A stretch of DNA of 64,000 nucleotides from Leifsonia sp. C5G2 (lineage in GTDB: Bacteria > Actinomycetota > Actinomycetes > Actinomycetales > Microbacteriaceae): positions 1 to 64,000 of the forward strand of contig NZ_JABFMV010000008.1 in the NCBI RefSeq assembly GCF_013359685.1. Direction: 5' to 3'. Shown in pieces: positions 24,640 to 34,625 of this stretch. Below the pieces are notes generated by a model. The model saw only the letters and a list, made by a program, of their open reading frames with translations. It did not search any database and was not told the origin of the DNA. Each line of letters begins with the position of its first letter. Within the stretch, counting starts at the first letter, position 1. The translations under genes were made by a program, and so were the position numbers.

Positions 24640-25014
24640 GTGCCAACCATTCAGCAGTTGGTCCGCAAGGGACGGACGCCGAAGGTCACCAAGACCAAGG
24701 CCCCCGCCCTGAAGGCCAACCCCCAGCAGCGCGGCGTGTGCACCCGTGTCTACACCACCACCCCCAAGAAGCCGAACTCGGCGCTCCGCAAGGTCGCCCG
24801 TGTGAAGCTCTCGAACGGGACCGAGGTCACCGCTTACATCCCCGGTGAGGGCCACAACCTGCAGGAGCACTCGATGGTGCTCGTCCGCGGCGGCCGTGTG
24901 AAGGACCTGCCCGGCGTCCGCTACAAGATCGTCCGTGGCGCGCTCGACACCCAGGCCGTCAAGAACCGCAAGCAGGCTCGCAGCCGTTACGGCGCGAAGA
25001 TGGAGAAGAAGTAA
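24640..25014 (+). CDS. rpsL: 30S ribosomal protein S12
   Basis: Decoding-centre protein of the small subunit. 124 residues, GTG start preceded by AAGGAGA. The conserved [20 protein letters not shown] segment carries the Lys positions where streptomycin resistance mutations occur, here in the wild-type form. First gene of the str operon. Its stop overlaps the rpsG start (TAATG). Confidence 0.98.
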   Translation: MPTIQQLVRKGRTPKVTKTKAPALKANPQQRGVCTRVYTTTPKKPNSALRKVARVKLSNGTEVTAYIPGEGHNLQEHSMVLVRGGRVKDLPGVRYKIVRGALDTQAVKNRKQARSRYGAKMEKK

Positions 25015-25484
25015 TGCCTCGCAAGGGTCCCGCTCCGAAGCGCCCCGTCGTCGCCGACCCCGTGTACGGCGCCCCGGTCGTCAGCCAGCTCGTCAACAAG
25101 ATCCTCCTCGACGGCAAGAAGGGCCTCGCCGAGCGCATCGTGTACGACGCGCTCGAGGGTGTCGCCACCAAGTCCGGCCAGGACGCGGTCGTCACGCTGA
25201 AGAAGGCGCTCGACAACATCCGCCCGACCCTCGAGGTCCGCAGCCGCCGCGTCGGCGGCTCGACCTACCAGGTGCCGGTCGAGGTCAAGCCGCACCGCGC
25301 CAACACGCTGGCGCTGCGCTGGCTCACCAGCTACGCCAAGGGTCGTCGTGAGAAGACGATGACCGAGCGTCTCCAGAACGAGATCCTGGACGCGTCCAAC
25401 GGTCTCGGCGCCGCGGTCAAGCGCCGCGAGGACACGCACAAGATGGCCGAGTCGAACAAGGCCTTCGCGCACTACCGCTGGTAA
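25014..25484 (+). CDS. rpsG: 30S ribosomal protein S7
   Basis: Primary 16S rRNA 3' domain binder and assembly nucleator of the small-subunit head. 156 residues, normal for the family. It starts [10 protein letters not shown] and contains the conserved [11 protein letters not shown] and ALRWL segments. Translationally coupled to rpsL by TAATG. A perfect 12-bp hairpin follows before fusA. Confidence 0.98.
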   Translation: MPRKGPAPKRPVVADPVYGAPVVSQLVNKILLDGKKGLAERIVYDALEGVATKSGQDAVVTLKKALDNIRPTLEVRSRRVGGSTYQVPVEVKPHRANTLALRWLTSYAKGRREKTMTERLQNEILDASNGLGAAVKRREDTHKMAESNKAFAHYRW

Positions 25485-25507
25485 CAGCGTTCATCGGAAC
25501 ATGGCTG

Positions 25508-25548
25508 GCCGCCCGGGCGTTATACGAATAGTGCCGCGCCCGGGCGGC
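25508..25548 (+). promoter_or_regulatory. Hairpin between rpsG and fusA
   Basis: GCCGCCCGGGCG (25508-25519) and CGCCCGGGCGGC (25537-25548) are perfect complements around a 17-base loop that is AT-rich (TTATACGAATAG). There is no T-tract after it. It may be a processing or attenuation element that sets the S7-to-EF-G ratio, rather than a true terminator. Confidence 0.6.
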
Positions 25549-25583
25549 ACACCTTCCACTTTCAAACTTTTCGGAGGAACCCT

Positions 25584-27698
25584 GTGGCACAGGACGTGCT
25601 CACCGACCTGAAGAAGGTCCGCAACATCGGCATCATGGCCCACATCGATGCCGGCAAGACCACCACGACCGAGCGCATCCTGTTCTACACGGGCGTCAAC
25701 CACAAGATCGGCGAGACCCACGACGGCGCCTCGACCACCGACTGGATGGAGCAGGAGAAGGAGCGCGGAATCACCATCACGTCCGCGGCGGTCACCTGTT
25801 TCTGGAACAAGAACCAGATCAACATCATCGACACGCCCGGACACGTCGACTTCACCGTCGAGGTGGAGCGCTCGCTCCGCGTCCTCGACGGCGCGGTCGC
25901 GGTGTTCGACGCGAAGGAGGGCGTCGAGCCCCAGTCGGAGACCGTGTGGCGCCAGGCCGACAAGTACAACGTCCCGCGCATCTGCTTCGTCAACAAGATG
26001 GACAAGCTGGGCGCCGACTTCTACTTCACGGTCGACACCATCGTCTCCCGCCTCGGTGCCAAGCCGCTGGTGATGCAGCTCCCGATCGGGTCCGAGTCCG
26101 ACTTCGTCGGCGTCGTCGACCTCATCGAGATGCGCGCGCTGGTCTGGCCGGGTGACGCCAAGGGCGATGTGACCATGGGCGCCAAGTACGAGGTCCAGGA
26201 GATCCCCGCCGACCTCAAGGACAAGGCGGAGGAGTACCGCGCGAAGCTGATCGAGACCGTCGCCGAGACCGACGACGCGCTGCTCGAGAAGTTCTTCGGC
26301 GGCGAGGAGATCACCGTTCCGGAGATCAAGGCGGCCATCCGCAAGCTCACCGTGAACAACGAGATCTACCCCGTCCTCTGTGGTTCCGCGTTCAAGAACC
26401 GTGGCGTGCAGCCGATGCTCGACGCCGTGATCGACTACCTCCCGTCGCCGCTGGACGTGCCCGCCATCGAGGCGCACAACCCGCGTGACGAGGAGCAGGT
26501 CATCATGCGTCATGCCGACGCGACCGAGCCGTTCTCGGCGCTGGCCTTCAAGGTCGCCGTGCACCCGTTCTTCGGTCGTCTCACCTACGTGCGCGTCTAC
26601 TCGGGCCGCATCGACTCCGGTGCCCAGGTCGTCAACTCGACCAAGGGCAAGAAGGAGCGCATCGGCAAGATCTTCCAGATGCACGCCAACAAGGAGAACC
26701 CGGTCGACTTCGTCACCGCCGGCAACATCTACGCGGTGATCGGCCTCAAGGACACCACCACCGGTGACACCCTGAGCGACCCGGACAACCAGGTCGTCCT
26801 GGAGTCCATGACGTTCCCGGAGCCGGTCATCGAGGTCGCCATCGAGCCGAAGACCAAGGCCGACCAGGAGAAGCTGGGCACCGCGATCCAGAAGCTGGCC
26901 GAAGAGGACCCGACGTTCCGCACCGAGCAGAACCAGGAGACCGGCCAGACGGTCATCAAGGGCATGGGCGAGCTCCACCTCGACATCCTCGTCGACCGCA
27001 TGAAGCGCGAGTTCAACGTCGAGGCCAACGTGGGCAAGCCCCAGGTGGCCTACCGCGAGACCCTCCGCCGCACGGTGGAGAAGTACGACTACACCCACAA
27101 GAAGCAGACCGGTGGTTCCGGTCAGTTCGCGAAGGTGCAGATCAGCCTGGAGCCCATGGAGGTCACCCCGGAGACCTCGTACGAGTTCGTGAACGCCGTC
27201 ACCGGCGGTCGCGTTCCGCGCGAGTACATCCCCTCGGTGGATGCGGGCATCCAGGATGCGATGCAGGTCGGCGTGCTCGCCGGCTTCCCGACGGTGGGCG
27301 TCAAGGCGACGCTCCTCGACGGTGCAGCGCACGACGTCGACTCCTCGGAGATGGCGTTCAAGATCGCCGGCTCGATGGCCTACAAGGAGGCCGCTCGGAA
27401 GGCGAACCCGGTGCTCCTCGAGCCGCTCATGGCGGTCGAGGTGCGTACGCCGGAGGAGTACATGGGCGACGTCATCGGCGACCTGAACTCCCGTCGCGGG
27501 CAGATCCAGTCCATGGAGGACGCCAGCGGTGTCAAGGTGGTGCGTGCCAACGTCCCGCTGTCCGAGATGTTCGGCTACATCGGCGACCTGCGGTCCAAGA
27601 CCTCGGGCCGTGCGGTGTACTCGATGCAGTTCGACAGCTACGCGGAGGTCCCGAAGGCTGTTGCCGACGAGATCGTCCAGAAGAGCAAGGGCGAGTGA
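25584..27698 (+). CDS. fusA: Elongation factor G
   Basis: GTPase that drives translocation. 704 residues, GTG start with CGGAGG upstream. The G domain shows the P-loop [15 protein letters not shown], the G3 motif DTPGHVDFT and the G4 motif NKMDK. Domain IV includes GSGQFAKV and the C-terminal domain is typical. Third gene of the str operon. Codon use matches highly expressed genes. Confidence 0.98.
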   Translation: MAQDVLTDLKKVRNIGIMAHIDAGKTTTTERILFYTGVNHKIGETHDGASTTDWMEQEKERGITITSAAVTCFWNKNQINIIDTPGHVDFTVEVERSLRVLDGAVAVFDAKEGVEPQSETVWRQADKYNVPRICFVNKMDKLGADFYFTVDTIVSRLGAKPLVMQLPIGSESDFVGVVDLIEMRALVWPGDAKGDVTMGAKYEVQEIPADLKDKAEEYRAKLIETVAETDDALLEKFFGGEEITVPEIKAAIRKLTVNNEIYPVLCGSAFKNRGVQPMLDAVIDYLPSPLDVPAIEAHNPRDEEQVIMRHADATEPFSALAFKVAVHPFFGRLTYVRVYSGRIDSGAQVVNSTKGKKERIGKIFQMHANKENPVDFVTAGNIYAVIGLKDTTTGDTLSDPDNQVVLESMTFPEPVIEVAIEPKTKADQEKLGTAIQKLAEEDPTFRTEQNQETGQTVIKGMGELHLDILVDRMKREFNVEANVGKPQVAYRETLRRTVEKYDYTHKKQTGGSGQFAKVQISLEPMEVTPETSYEFVNAVTGGRVPREYIPSVDAGIQDAMQVGVLAGFPTVGVKATLLDGAAHDVDSSEMAFKIAGSMAYKEAARKANPVLLEPLMAVEVRTPEEYMGDVIGDLNSRRGQIQSMEDASGVKVVRANVPLSEMFGYIGDLRSKTSGRAVYSMQFDSYAEVPKAVADEIVQKSKGE

Positions 27699-27757
27699 CC
27701 TCGGTCGCTGCTCCCAGGCAACATCCCGTAACATAAGAAACCAATCCCGCAGATCCA

Positions 27758-27779
27758 CCGGTCGAAATCCGTCGACCGG
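27758..27779 (+). promoter_or_regulatory. Hairpin between fusA and tuf
   Basis: CCGGTCGA (27758-27765) pairs perfectly with TCGACCGG (27772-27779) around a six-base loop, about 35 bases before the tuf start. The 114-base fusA-tuf gap could also hold a tuf promoter, but I see no convincing boxes. Confidence 0.45.
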
Positions 27780-27812
27780 AGGACCTGCACGAGAGTCCTG
27801 AGGAGGACCACA

Positions 27813-29006
27813 GTGGCTAAGGCCAAGTTCGAGCGGACTAAGCCGCACGTGAACATCGGAACCATCGGTCACGTCGACCACGGCAAGACGACGCTCACCG
27901 CGGCGATCTCCAAGGTGCTTGCTGACAAGTACCCGTCGGCGACCAACGTGCAGCGCGACTTCGCGTCGATCGACTCGGCTCCGGAAGAGCGTCAGCGTGG
28001 TATCACGATCAACATCTCGCACGTCGAGTACGAGACGCCGAAGCGCCACTACGCGCACGTCGACGCCCCGGGTCACGCCGACTACATCAAGAACATGATC
28101 ACCGGTGCGGCTCAGATGGACGGCGCGATCCTCGTGGTCGCCGCCACCGACGGTCCGATGGCTCAGACCCGTGAGCACGTTCTGCTCGCCAAGCAGGTCG
28201 GCGTTCCGTACCTGCTCGTCGCGCTGAACAAGTCCGACATGGTCGACGACGAGGAGATCCTGGAGCTCGTCGAGCTCGAGGTCCGCGAGCTGCTCTCCAG
28301 CCAGGACTTCGACGGCGACAACGCTCCGGTCATCCGCGTCTCGGGCCTGAAGGCTCTCGAGGGCGACGAGAAGTGGGTCCAGTCGGTTCTGGACCTCATG
28401 GACGCCGTCGACGAGTCCATCCCGGACCCGGTGCGCGACAAGGACAAGCCGTTCCTGATGCCGATCGAGGACGTCTTCACGATCACCGGTCGTGGCACCG
28501 TCGTCACCGGTCGCGCCGAGCGCGGCACCCTCGCCATCAACTCCGAGGTCGAGATCGTCGGCATCCGCCCGACGCAGAAGACCACGGTCACCGGTATCGA
28601 GATGTTCCACAAGCAGCTCGACGAGGCCTGGGCCGGCGAGAACTGTGGTCTGCTCCTCCGCGGCACCAAGCGCGAGGACGTGGAGCGCGGTCAGGTCGTG
28701 GCGAAGCCGGGTTCGGTTACCCCGCACACCAACTTCGAGGGCACTGCCTACATCCTCTCGAAGGACGAGGGTGGCCGTCACAACCCCTTCTACACGAACT
28801 ACCGCCCGCAGTTCTACTTCCGCACCACCGACGTCACCGGCGTCATCTCGCTGCCCGAGGGCACCGAGATGGTCATGCCCGGCGACACCACCGACATGTC
28901 GGTCGAGCTGATCCAGCCGATCGCCATGGAGGAGGGCCTCGGCTTCGCGATCCGTGAGGGTGGCCGCACCGTCGGCGCCGGCACGGTGACCAAGATCAAC
29001 AAGTAA
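27813..29006 (+). CDS. tuf: Elongation factor Tu
   Basis: GTPase that delivers aminoacyl-tRNA to the ribosome. 397 residues, GTG start with GAGGAGG upstream. G motifs are [18 protein letters not shown] and NKSD. Domains II and III carry the expected RGTVVTGR and GGRHNPF segments. Last gene of the str operon, followed by a strong terminator. Confidence 0.98.
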   Translation: MAKAKFERTKPHVNIGTIGHVDHGKTTLTAAISKVLADKYPSATNVQRDFASIDSAPEERQRGITINISHVEYETPKRHYAHVDAPGHADYIKNMITGAAQMDGAILVVAATDGPMAQTREHVLLAKQVGVPYLLVALNKSDMVDDEEILELVELEVRELLSSQDFDGDNAPVIRVSGLKALEGDEKWVQSVLDLMDAVDESIPDPVRDKDKPFLMPIEDVFTITGRGTVVTGRAERGTLAINSEVEIVGIRPTQKTTVTGIEMFHKQLDEAWAGENCGLLLRGTKREDVERGQVVAKPGSVTPHTNFEGTAYILSKDEGGRHNPFYTNYRPQFYFRTTDVTGVISLPEGTEMVMPGDTTDMSVELIQPIAMEEGLGFAIREGGRTVGAGTVTKINK

Positions 29007-29027
29007 GTCTCTTCGACTTCACTCGGG

Positions 29028-29059
29028 AAAGGGTCGGACCTTCGGGTCCGGCCCTTTTT
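29028..29059 (+). terminator. Intrinsic terminator of the str operon
   Basis: AAAGGGTCGGACC and GGTCCGGCCCTTT (one G-U pair) enclose a stable TTCG tetraloop and run into a T-tract. It lies 21 bases after the tuf stop. Confidence 0.92.
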
Positions 29060-29147
29060 CGCGTCCCGGGGTTTACCTCCCGGCCAGTCCGGCGCACAAT
29101 TGACGCACCGTTTCAACCGGACGGTTCCGACGACGAGAGGAGCGCCT

Positions 29148-29222
29148 ATGGATACGCATGGCCTCGCAAACCAGCCCACACCGCTGACGGGTTCTCGCAA
29201 CGGAAGTTCCGGGGCCGCATAG
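29148..29222 (+). CDS. Candidate 24-residue small peptide
   Basis: An ATG-to-TAG frame coding for 24 residues, MDTHGLANQPTPL and then a Gly/Ser/Asn-rich end. It is preceded by GAGAGGAG with 5-6 bases spacing, which is a better ribosome binding site than many annotated genes here have. It lies just after the tuf terminator, and three tandem hairpins follow its stop. The peptide has no signal or membrane segment. It may be a leader peptide, a stand-alone small protein, or a chance frame with a good site; I rate these about equally. Confidence 0.4.
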   Translation: MDTHGLANQPTPLTGSRNGSSGAA

Positions 29223-29240
29223 CGGTCGTGACATTCAGCT

Positions 29241-29312
29241 AGTGGCGGCGCGAGGCGCCACTAAGAGCGGGGTCGGAGCTGTCCGGCCCCGCTCCCTCGC
29301 TTAAGGCGAGGG
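29241..29312. terminator. Three tandem hairpins
   Basis: AGTGGCG/CGCCACT (29241-29262), AGCGGGG/CCCCGCT (29266-29293) and CCCTCGC/GCGAGGG (29294-29312) stand directly one after another. The third encloses the TAA stop of the small minus-strand gene. They lie between the 24-codon frame on the plus strand and that gene, so they probably terminate both, though no T-tract is present. A structured small RNA is an alternative. Confidence 0.5.
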
Positions 29313-29471
29313 CTTCCGCATGTGACGGACGAACCAGCCCGGGTCGAGGTCGTACTCCAACTCGACCCCCGAGCTCAGCCGCACGACGAGCGTGTACGAG
29401 TCGACAGGGCTGTCGTGGCCGGCCGCTGCCGGTGCATCGGGGGAGCACACGCCGTCGTCATCCTCGCGCAT
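29301..29471 (-). CDS. Small hypothetical protein
   Basis: A 56-residue acidic protein ending in LSSGVELEYDLDPGWFVRHM, a sequence that looks like real protein with alternating beta-strand residues. The ATG at 29471 has a GGGAGGGAG site at good distance; a GTG at 29525 would give 74 residues. The stop lies inside a hairpin shared with the convergent small frame. Family unknown. Confidence 0.45.
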   Translation of the reverse strand: MREDDDGVCSPDAPAAAGHDSPVDSYTLVVRLSSGVELEYDLDPGWFVRHMRKPSP

Positions 29472-29565
29472 ACCCCCGGCTCCCTCCCGTCGGACGACCT
29501 TGGACGCAATCGTGCACCACTGCACCCCGATCCTGGTACTCCCTATTTCGTCCCCCCGGCCCCGC

Positions 29566-29633
29566 GTCTGCGCTCTCCCGTCACGATTGCGGGTGCGCGA
29601 GCACCCGCAAACGTTCCAGAGCGCCGCAGTCGC
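29566..29633. repeat. Dispersed palindromic repeat, copy B
   Basis: A 68-base palindromic element starting GTCTGCGCTCTCCCGTCACG, with a core hairpin TGCGGGTG/CACCCGCA and outer arms closing on GCCGCAGTCGC. Its left half is nearly identical to copy C at 30689, in the same orientation. The two copies bracket the gene at 29723. Confidence 0.75.
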
Positions 29634-29722
29634 AAAGTGCCCACAGGGGCGGGCCCGGGAGTGCTATCCACAGAGAGCGGAAGCGGCCGAGAACGGTGCG
29701 CGCGGCGGGATAGACACGAGGG

Positions 29723-30706
29723 ATGGATTCTCCCTCCGCCCCTGTCCGGATGGTGCTGGCGCGCGACCTGGTCGATCGCGCCGAGACGCGGCAGCAGCAC
29801 GCGCGCGCCGCGAGGCGGGGACGGGAGGTGCGGATCGGGCGCGGCGCCTACGTGGACCGGGACGCGTGGGACGAGCTCTCTCCTGTCGAGAGGGACGTGC
29901 TGAGGCTGCGTGCGTACGCCCGGACCCGAGCCGTCCCGCCCGTGTTCTCGCACTGGTCGGCGGTCGCACTCCACGGGTTGCCCTTCGCGGGCGAGAGGGG
30001 GGAGGAGATCCACATCGCCGTGGGGCCGACCGCGGGTGGCCGCTCCGGCGGACGTATCCGGGCGCACTCGGTCCACGTCCCGCCCGAGGACATCGTGGAG
30101 GTGGCCGGCCTGCAGTGCACGAGCCGGGAGCGCACCGTCATCGACATCGCGGCGGGCGGCAGGCTTCCGGATGCGGTCGCCGTCGCCGACGCCGTGCTCC
30201 GCGATCGCCGTCGCGGGCCGGGAGAGGCGGACGACGGACGCGAGGCGCTCCTCGGCGCCTGGCTGCGGGCTCAGCCGCAGCGGGGTCACCGCCGCTCGCT
30301 CGAGGCCGTCGCGTTGGCCGACGGCCGCGCCGAGTCGCCCCTCGAATCGCTCAGCCGGGTGGTCATGTACCGGTCGGGCATGCCGAGGCCCGAGCTGCAG
30401 CGTCCCTTCTCAGACGGGCGGGGCAGGATCGGCTTCGCCGACTTCGCGTGGCCCGACCACCGTGTGATCGGCGAGGCGGACGGGGCGATCAAGTACCTCG
30501 ACGCCGAGCTGCGCGCGGGACGGTCGGCCGAGCAGGTCGTCGTCGACGAGAAGGTGCGCGAGGACCGGCTGCGCGCCCTGGGCTGGCGCGTCGTACGCTG
30601 GACGTGGGCCGACGCCCGCCAGGAGACGCCCCTCGTCGCGGCCCTCACTGCCGCGGGAGTGCCGGCCGATCCGACCCACCGCTGGGCCGACTGCGCCCTC
30701 CCGTAA
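29723..30706 (+). CDS. AbiEi-like/DUF559-like protein, putative nuclease-fold
   Basis: A 327-residue protein. The N-terminal half (winged-helix-like start, then VFSHWSAVALHGLPF) resembles the AbiEi antitoxin family seen in actinobacteria. The C-terminal part IGFADFAWPDHRVIGEADG followed by KVREDRLRALGWRVVRWTW matches the PD-(D/E)xK-like DUF559/Vsr-type fold, with D and E-x-D as candidate catalytic residues. No toxin partner gene is adjacent. TAGACA ends 6 bases before the ATG, suggesting a leaderless message. The gene is bracketed by two palindromic repeats, and its last codons and stop lie inside the right one. Function is uncertain. Confidence 0.7.
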   Translation: MDSPSAPVRMVLARDLVDRAETRQQHARAARRGREVRIGRGAYVDRDAWDELSPVERDVLRLRAYARTRAVPPVFSHWSAVALHGLPFAGERGEEIHIAVGPTAGGRSGGRIRAHSVHVPPEDIVEVAGLQCTSRERTVIDIAAGGRLPDAVAVADAVLRDRRRGPGEADDGREALLGAWLRAQPQRGHRRSLEAVALADGRAESPLESLSRVVMYRSGMPRPELQRPFSDGRGRIGFADFAWPDHRVIGEADGAIKYLDAELRAGRSAEQVVVDEKVREDRLRALGWRVVRWTWADARQETPLVAALTAAGVPADPTHRWADCALP

Positions 30707-30756
30707 CGACTGCGGGTGCGCGAGCCGGGGCATTCGTTCCGCAGGGGCGCAGTCGC
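30689..30756. repeat. Dispersed palindromic repeat, copy C
   Basis: A 68-base copy starting GACTGCGCCCTCCCGTAACG and ending GGGGCGCAGTCGC. The first 18 bases encode the last residues (DCALP) and the TAA of the preceding gene, so insertion or recombination here has set that gene's end. The outer arms CTGCGCCC/GGGCGCAG are perfect; the inner arm is less so than in copy B. Confidence 0.72.
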
Positions 30757-31112
30757 GCCACGCGCGCGCGACACGCCCGGGTTGCAGCATCGCCTCCGAT
30801 CTGGCAAACTTGTCTAGTTCAACATTCCGGAACGTGTGTGCAGGTGCGCGTACCGACCGGATCACTGCCAGGCAGTGCATAGCCCACCGCACGGGTCTTA
30901 CGATCCGCGGGACGAGGTTAGGCCGCAGGCAGCAGGACACGCTCACATCGACGAACGCCGAGGCCAGGGGCTATCTCTGTGCCGGGGGCCGGTCGTGAGA
31001 GTTGACAGAAGAATAGTGGCGTTCCCCACGCGTACGTCGCACCGCGTCCAATGCGAAGAACGACTCGAGAGAGCCGTCTCGTACGACGCCATAACAAGAG
31101 AGAGAGTCAGAC
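30757..31112 (+). other. Leader region of the S10 ribosomal protein operon
   Basis: About 355 bases without a gene. It must contain the S10 promoter; the best weak candidate is TTGCAG (30785-30790) with CAAACT 17 bases on, and a consensus TTGACA further down has no -10 partner at the right distance. The palindrome CACTGCCAGGCAGTG lies at 30863-30877. The long structured leader is where L4-type autoregulation acts in other bacteria, but I see no recognisable version of that element. Confidence 0.4.
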
Positions 31113-31421
31113 ATGGCGGGACAGAAGATCCGCATTCGGCTTAAGTCGTATGACCACGAAGTCATCGACACCTCGGCGCGCAAGATCGTCGACACGGTGA
31201 CCCGTGCAGGCGCGACCGTCGTCGGCCCGGTGCCGCTTCCCACCGAGAAGAACGTGGTCGTCGTGATCCGTTCGCCCCACAAGTACAAGGACAGCCGCGA
31301 GCACTTCGAGATGCGTACGCACAAGCGGCTGATCGACATCATCGACCCGACCCCGAAGGCCGTCGACTCGCTCATGCGTCTCGACCTGCCGGCGGACGTC
31401 AACATCGAGATCAAGCTCTAA
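31113..31421 (+). CDS. rpsJ: 30S ribosomal protein S10
   Basis: 102 residues, standard length. It starts [19 protein letters not shown] and contains the LPTEKN loop. Head protein of the small subunit, and in other bacteria also a partner of NusB in antitermination. First gene of the S10 operon. Start preceded by AGAGAGAG rather than a strong GGAGG site. Confidence 0.98.
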   Translation: MAGQKIRIRLKSYDHEVIDTSARKIVDTVTRAGATVVGPVPLPTEKNVVVVIRSPHKYKDSREHFEMRTHKRLIDIIDPTPKAVDSLMRLDLPADVNIEIKL

Positions 31422-31435
31422 GGGGGAGTGCCGCT

Positions 31436-32095
31436 ATGTCCAACAAAGACACCAAGACCTCCAAGGGCCTCCTCGGCAAGAAGCTCGGCATGACCCAGGT
31501 CTGGGACGAGAACAACAAGCTCATCCCCGTGACCGTCATCGAGATCACGCCGAACGTCGTGACCCAGGTCCGCACCCCCGAGGCCGACGGCTACAACGCC
31601 GTCCAGATCGCCTACGGCCAGATCGACCCGCGCAAGGTCAACAAGCCGTCCGCCGGTCACTTCGACAAGGCGGGCGTCACGCCGCGCCGTCACCTCACCG
31701 AGGTCCGCACCGCGGACGCCGCCGAGTACTCGGCCGGTCAGGAGCTCACCGTCGACGGCACCTTCGAGGCCGGCCAGCTGGTCGACGTCGTGGGCACCTC
31801 GAAGGGCAAGGGCTTCGCCGGTGTGATGAAGCGCCACAACTTCCAGGGCGTCTCCGCTTCGCACGGTGCGCACCGCAACCACCGCAAGCCGGGTTCCATC
31901 GGCGCCTCCTCGACTCCGAGCCGTGTCTTCAAGGGCATGCGCATGGCCGGTCGCATGGGTGGCGAGCGCGTCACCGTCCTGAACCTCAAGGTCCAGGCCG
32001 TCGACGCCGAGAAGGGCCTGCTGCTGGTCAAGGGAGCCGTCCCCGGCGCCCGTGGCCGCATCGTTTTCGTCCGCAACGCAGTGAAGGGGGCCTAA
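31436..32095 (+). CDS. rplC: 50S ribosomal protein L3
   Basis: 219 residues. It carries [11 protein letters not shown] near the N-terminus and the central [15 protein letters not shown] loop, whose tip reaches the peptidyl transferase centre; the following [16 protein letters not shown] is strongly conserved. Early assembly protein of the large subunit. AGGGGGAGTG upstream. Confidence 0.98.
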   Translation: MSNKDTKTSKGLLGKKLGMTQVWDENNKLIPVTVIEITPNVVTQVRTPEADGYNAVQIAYGQIDPRKVNKPSAGHFDKAGVTPRRHLTEVRTADAAEYSAGQELTVDGTFEAGQLVDVVGTSKGKGFAGVMKRHNFQGVSASHGAHRNHRKPGSIGASSTPSRVFKGMRMAGRMGGERVTVLNLKVQAVDAEKGLLLVKGAVPGARGRIVFVRNAVKGA

Positions 32096-32099
32096 TCAG

Positions 32100-32750
32100 A
32101 TGGCTACCTCGATTGACGTCGTCGACCTCAAGGGCAAGAAGGCCGGCTCCATCGAGCTTCCCGAGGCCCTGTTCGACGTTCAGACCAACATCCCGCTGAT
32201 CCACCAGGTCGTGACGGCGCAGCTCGCCGCCGCCCGCCAGGGCACGCACAAGACCAAGGGTCGTGGCGAGGTCTCCGGCGCCGGCCGCAAGCCGTTCAAG
32301 CAGAAGGGCACCGGCCGCGCTCGTCAGGGCTCGATCCGCGCTCCTCAGATGACCGGTGGTGGCATCGTCCACGGCCCGACGCCGCGCAGCTACGCGCAGC
32401 GCACCCCGAAGAAGATGATCGCCGCTGCTCTGCTCGGCGCCCTCTCGGACCGCGCCCGCGGCGCCCGCCTCCACGCCGTCCAGGCCTTCACCTCCGGTGA
32501 CGCGCCCTCGACCAAGGCCGTCGTCGAGCTGCTCAGCGGCATCGCGACCTCGAAGCACGTCCTGATCGTGATCGAGCGCGACGACGAGCTGGCCTTCAAG
32601 AGCGTCCGCAACATCCCGACGGTGCACGTTCTGACCTACGACCAGCTGAACGCCTACGACGTCCTGGTGAGCGACGACATCGTCTTCTCGCAGGCCGCCC
32701 TCGAGGGCTTCATCGCTGCCAAGTCCAACAAGGAAGAGGTGAACGCGTAA
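32100..32750 (+). CDS. rplD: 50S ribosomal protein L4
   Basis: 216 residues. The extended loop with [20 protein letters not shown] lines the exit tunnel and [12 protein letters not shown] follows. In Gammaproteobacteria L4 represses its own operon, but that is not established here. The stop overlaps the rplW start (TAATG), so L4 and L23 are coupled. Confidence 0.98.
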   Translation: MATSIDVVDLKGKKAGSIELPEALFDVQTNIPLIHQVVTAQLAAARQGTHKTKGRGEVSGAGRKPFKQKGTGRARQGSIRAPQMTGGGIVHGPTPRSYAQRTPKKMIAAALLGALSDRARGARLHAVQAFTSGDAPSTKAVVELLSGIATSKHVLIVIERDDELAFKSVRNIPTVHVLTYDQLNAYDVLVSDDIVFSQAALEGFIAAKSNKEEVNA

Positions 32751-33049
32751 TGGCCGCCGTCAACAAGGACCCGCGCGACATCATCATCGCCCCGGTCGTC
32801 TCTGAGAAGAGCTACGGCCTGATCGACGAGGGCAAGTACACGTTCATCGTCGACCCGCGCTCGAACAAGACCGAGATCAAGCTCGCCATCGAGTCGATCT
32901 TCAAGGTCGAGGTCGCGTCGATCAACACCCTGAACCGTCAGGGCAAGACCCGCCGCACCAAGTTCGGCATCGGCAAGCGCAAGGACACCAAGCGTGCCAT
33001 CGTCACGCTGAAGTCCGGTTCCATCGACATCTTCACGGCCGTCGGCTGA
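32750..33049 (+). CDS. rplW: 50S ribosomal protein L23
   Basis: 99 residues. Located at the tunnel exit, where trigger factor and SRP dock. Contains [19 protein letters not shown] and the basic [13 protein letters not shown] stretch. Coupled to rplD by TAATG. Confidence 0.97.
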   Translation: MAAVNKDPRDIIIAPVVSEKSYGLIDEGKYTFIVDPRSNKTEIKLAIESIFKVEVASINTLNRQGKTRRTKFGIGKRKDTKRAIVTLKSGSIDIFTAVG

Positions 33050-33073
33050 GCGAAGGACTAGAGGAAGACAGAC

Positions 33074-33913
33074 ATGGCTATTCGTAACTACAAGCCCACG
33101 ACCCCCGGTCGTCGCGGCTCCTCGGTCGCCGACTTCGCCGAGATCACCCGCTCGACGCCGGAGAAGTCCCTTCTCCGTCCGCTGTCGAAGACCGGTGGCC
33201 GCAACAACCAGGGCCGCATCACGACCCGTCACATCGGTGGTGGCCACAAGCGCCAGTACCGCGTGATCGACTTCCGTCGCAACGACAAGGACGGCGTCAA
33301 CGCCAAGGTCGCCCACATCGAGTACGACCCCAACCGCACCGCGCGCATCGCGCTGCTGCACTTCGTGGACGGCACCAAGCGCTACATCCTGGCGCCGGCC
33401 GGCCTGAAGCAGGGCGACATCGTCGAGTCGGGCGCGGGCTCGGACATCAAGCCGGGCAACAACCTGCCGCTGCGCAACATCCCGACCGGTACCGTCGTGC
33501 ACGCGATCGAGCTGAAGCCGGGCGGCGGCGCCAAGATGGCCCGCTCCGCCGGTGCCTCGGTTCGTCTCGTCGCGAAGGACGGCCCGTACGCCCAGCTGCG
33601 CCTCCCCTCTGGCGAGGTCCGCAACGTGGACGCCCGCTGCCGCGCCACCATCGGCGAGGTCGGCAACGCCGAGCAGTCGAACATCAACTGGGGCAAGGCC
33701 GGCCGCATGCGCTGGAAGGGCGTCCGCCCGACCGTCCGCGGTGTCGCGATGAACCCGATCGACCACCCGCACGGTGGTGGTGAGGGCAAGACCTCCGGTG
33801 GTCGCCACCCGGTCAGCCCGTGGGGTCAGAAGGAAGGCCGTACGCGCCACCCCAACAAGGAAAGCGACAAGCTCATCGTCCGCCGCCGTAACGCCGGCAA
33901 GAAGCGCAAGTAG
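33074..33913 (+). CDS. rplB: 50S ribosomal protein L2
   Basis: 279 residues. Primary 23S rRNA binder needed for subunit association and peptidyl transfer. The C-terminal [18 protein letters not shown] contains the conserved His near the catalytic centre. Ends in a basic KKRK. AGAGGAAG precedes the ATG. Confidence 0.98.
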   Translation: MAIRNYKPTTPGRRGSSVADFAEITRSTPEKSLLRPLSKTGGRNNQGRITTRHIGGGHKRQYRVIDFRRNDKDGVNAKVAHIEYDPNRTARIALLHFVDGTKRYILAPAGLKQGDIVESGAGSDIKPGNNLPLRNIPTGTVVHAIELKPGGGAKMARSAGASVRLVAKDGPYAQLRLPSGEVRNVDARCRATIGEVGNAEQSNINWGKAGRMRWKGVRPTVRGVAMNPIDHPHGGGEGKTSGGRHPVSPWGQKEGRTRHPNKESDKLIVRRRNAGKKRK

Positions 33914-33925
33914 GAGTTCGAGAAG

Positions 33926-34207
33926 ATGCCACGCAGTCTCAAGAAGGGCCCCTTCGTCGACGAGCACCTGTTTCGCAAGGTGGTCGCCGCGAACGAGGCC
34001 AACAGCAAGAACGTGATCAAGACCTGGTCGCGCCGCTCGATGATCGTCCCGGCCATGCTGGGTCACACCATCGCGGTGCACGACGGTCGCAAGCACATCC
34101 CGGTGTTCGTCACCGAGACCATGGTCGGCCACAAGCTCGGCGAGTTCGCGCCGACCCGCACCTTCCGTGGACACGTGAAGGACGACAAGAAGGGTCGTCG
34201 CCGCTAA
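33926..34207 (+). CDS. rpsS: 30S ribosomal protein S19
   Basis: 93 residues, standard length. Starts [15 protein letters not shown] and contains [20 protein letters not shown]. Head protein that contacts the A-site tRNA and the B1 bridge with its basic C-terminal tail. Confidence 0.98.
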   Translation: MPRSLKKGPFVDEHLFRKVVAANEANSKNVIKTWSRRSMIVPAMLGHTIAVHDGRKHIPVFVTETMVGHKLGEFAPTRTFRGHVKDDKKGRRR

Positions 34208-34232
34208 CGCGGTGACGAATAGGAGGAGAGAA

Positions 34233-34625
34233 ATGGTGGAGTCGATCGCACGCGTGCGACACATCCGCGTCACCCCCATGAAGGCCCGCCGCGTCGTCGA
34301 CCTGATCCGCGGCAAGCAGGCCCAGGAGGCCCTGGCCATCCTGAAGTTCGCGCCGCAGAGCGCGAGCGAGCCGGTGTACAAGCTGGTCGCCTCGGCCATC
34401 GCCAACGCGCGGGTCAAGGCCGACCAGAGCAACACCTACCTGGACGAGCAGGACCTCTACGTGAGCCGCGCCTTCGTCGACGAGGGCACCACCCTCAAGC
34501 GGTTCCAGCCGCGAGCACAGGGTCGGGCCTTCCGCATCAACAAGCGCACCAGCCACATCACGATCGTCCTCGCGACGCCGGATGAGGTCGAGGACGCCAA
34601 GGCTACGAAGAAGGCGAGCAAGTAA
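34233..34625 (+). CDS. rplV: 50S ribosomal protein L22
   Basis: 130 residues from the ATG at 34233, which has AGGAGGAG 7 bases upstream; an in-frame ATG at 34212 would place that site inside the gene. The hook region ([20 protein letters not shown]) reaches the exit tunnel constriction. A short Lys/Ala tail extends past the conserved end. Coupled to rpsC by TAATG. Confidence 0.97.
   Translation: MVESIARVRHIRVTPMKARRVVDLIRGKQAQEALAILKFAPQSASEPVYKLVASAIANARVKADQSNTYLDEQDLYVSRAFVDEGTTLKRFQPRAQGRAFRINKRTSHITIVLATPDEVEDAKATKKASK

Noticed and set aside
25491-28781. Very long minus-strand open frame opposite fusA and tuf
   Set aside because: It is the antisense shadow of two highly conserved genes in a GC-rich genome; it has no ribosome binding site and runs across gene boundaries.
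29007-29300. tRNA gene after tuf
   Set aside because: The hairpins do not form a cloverleaf and no T-loop GGTTCRANYC consensus is present.
31012-31045. Consensus TTGACA in the S10 leader as the main promoter
   Set aside because: No acceptable -10 lies 16-19 bases downstream; GTACGT is too far.
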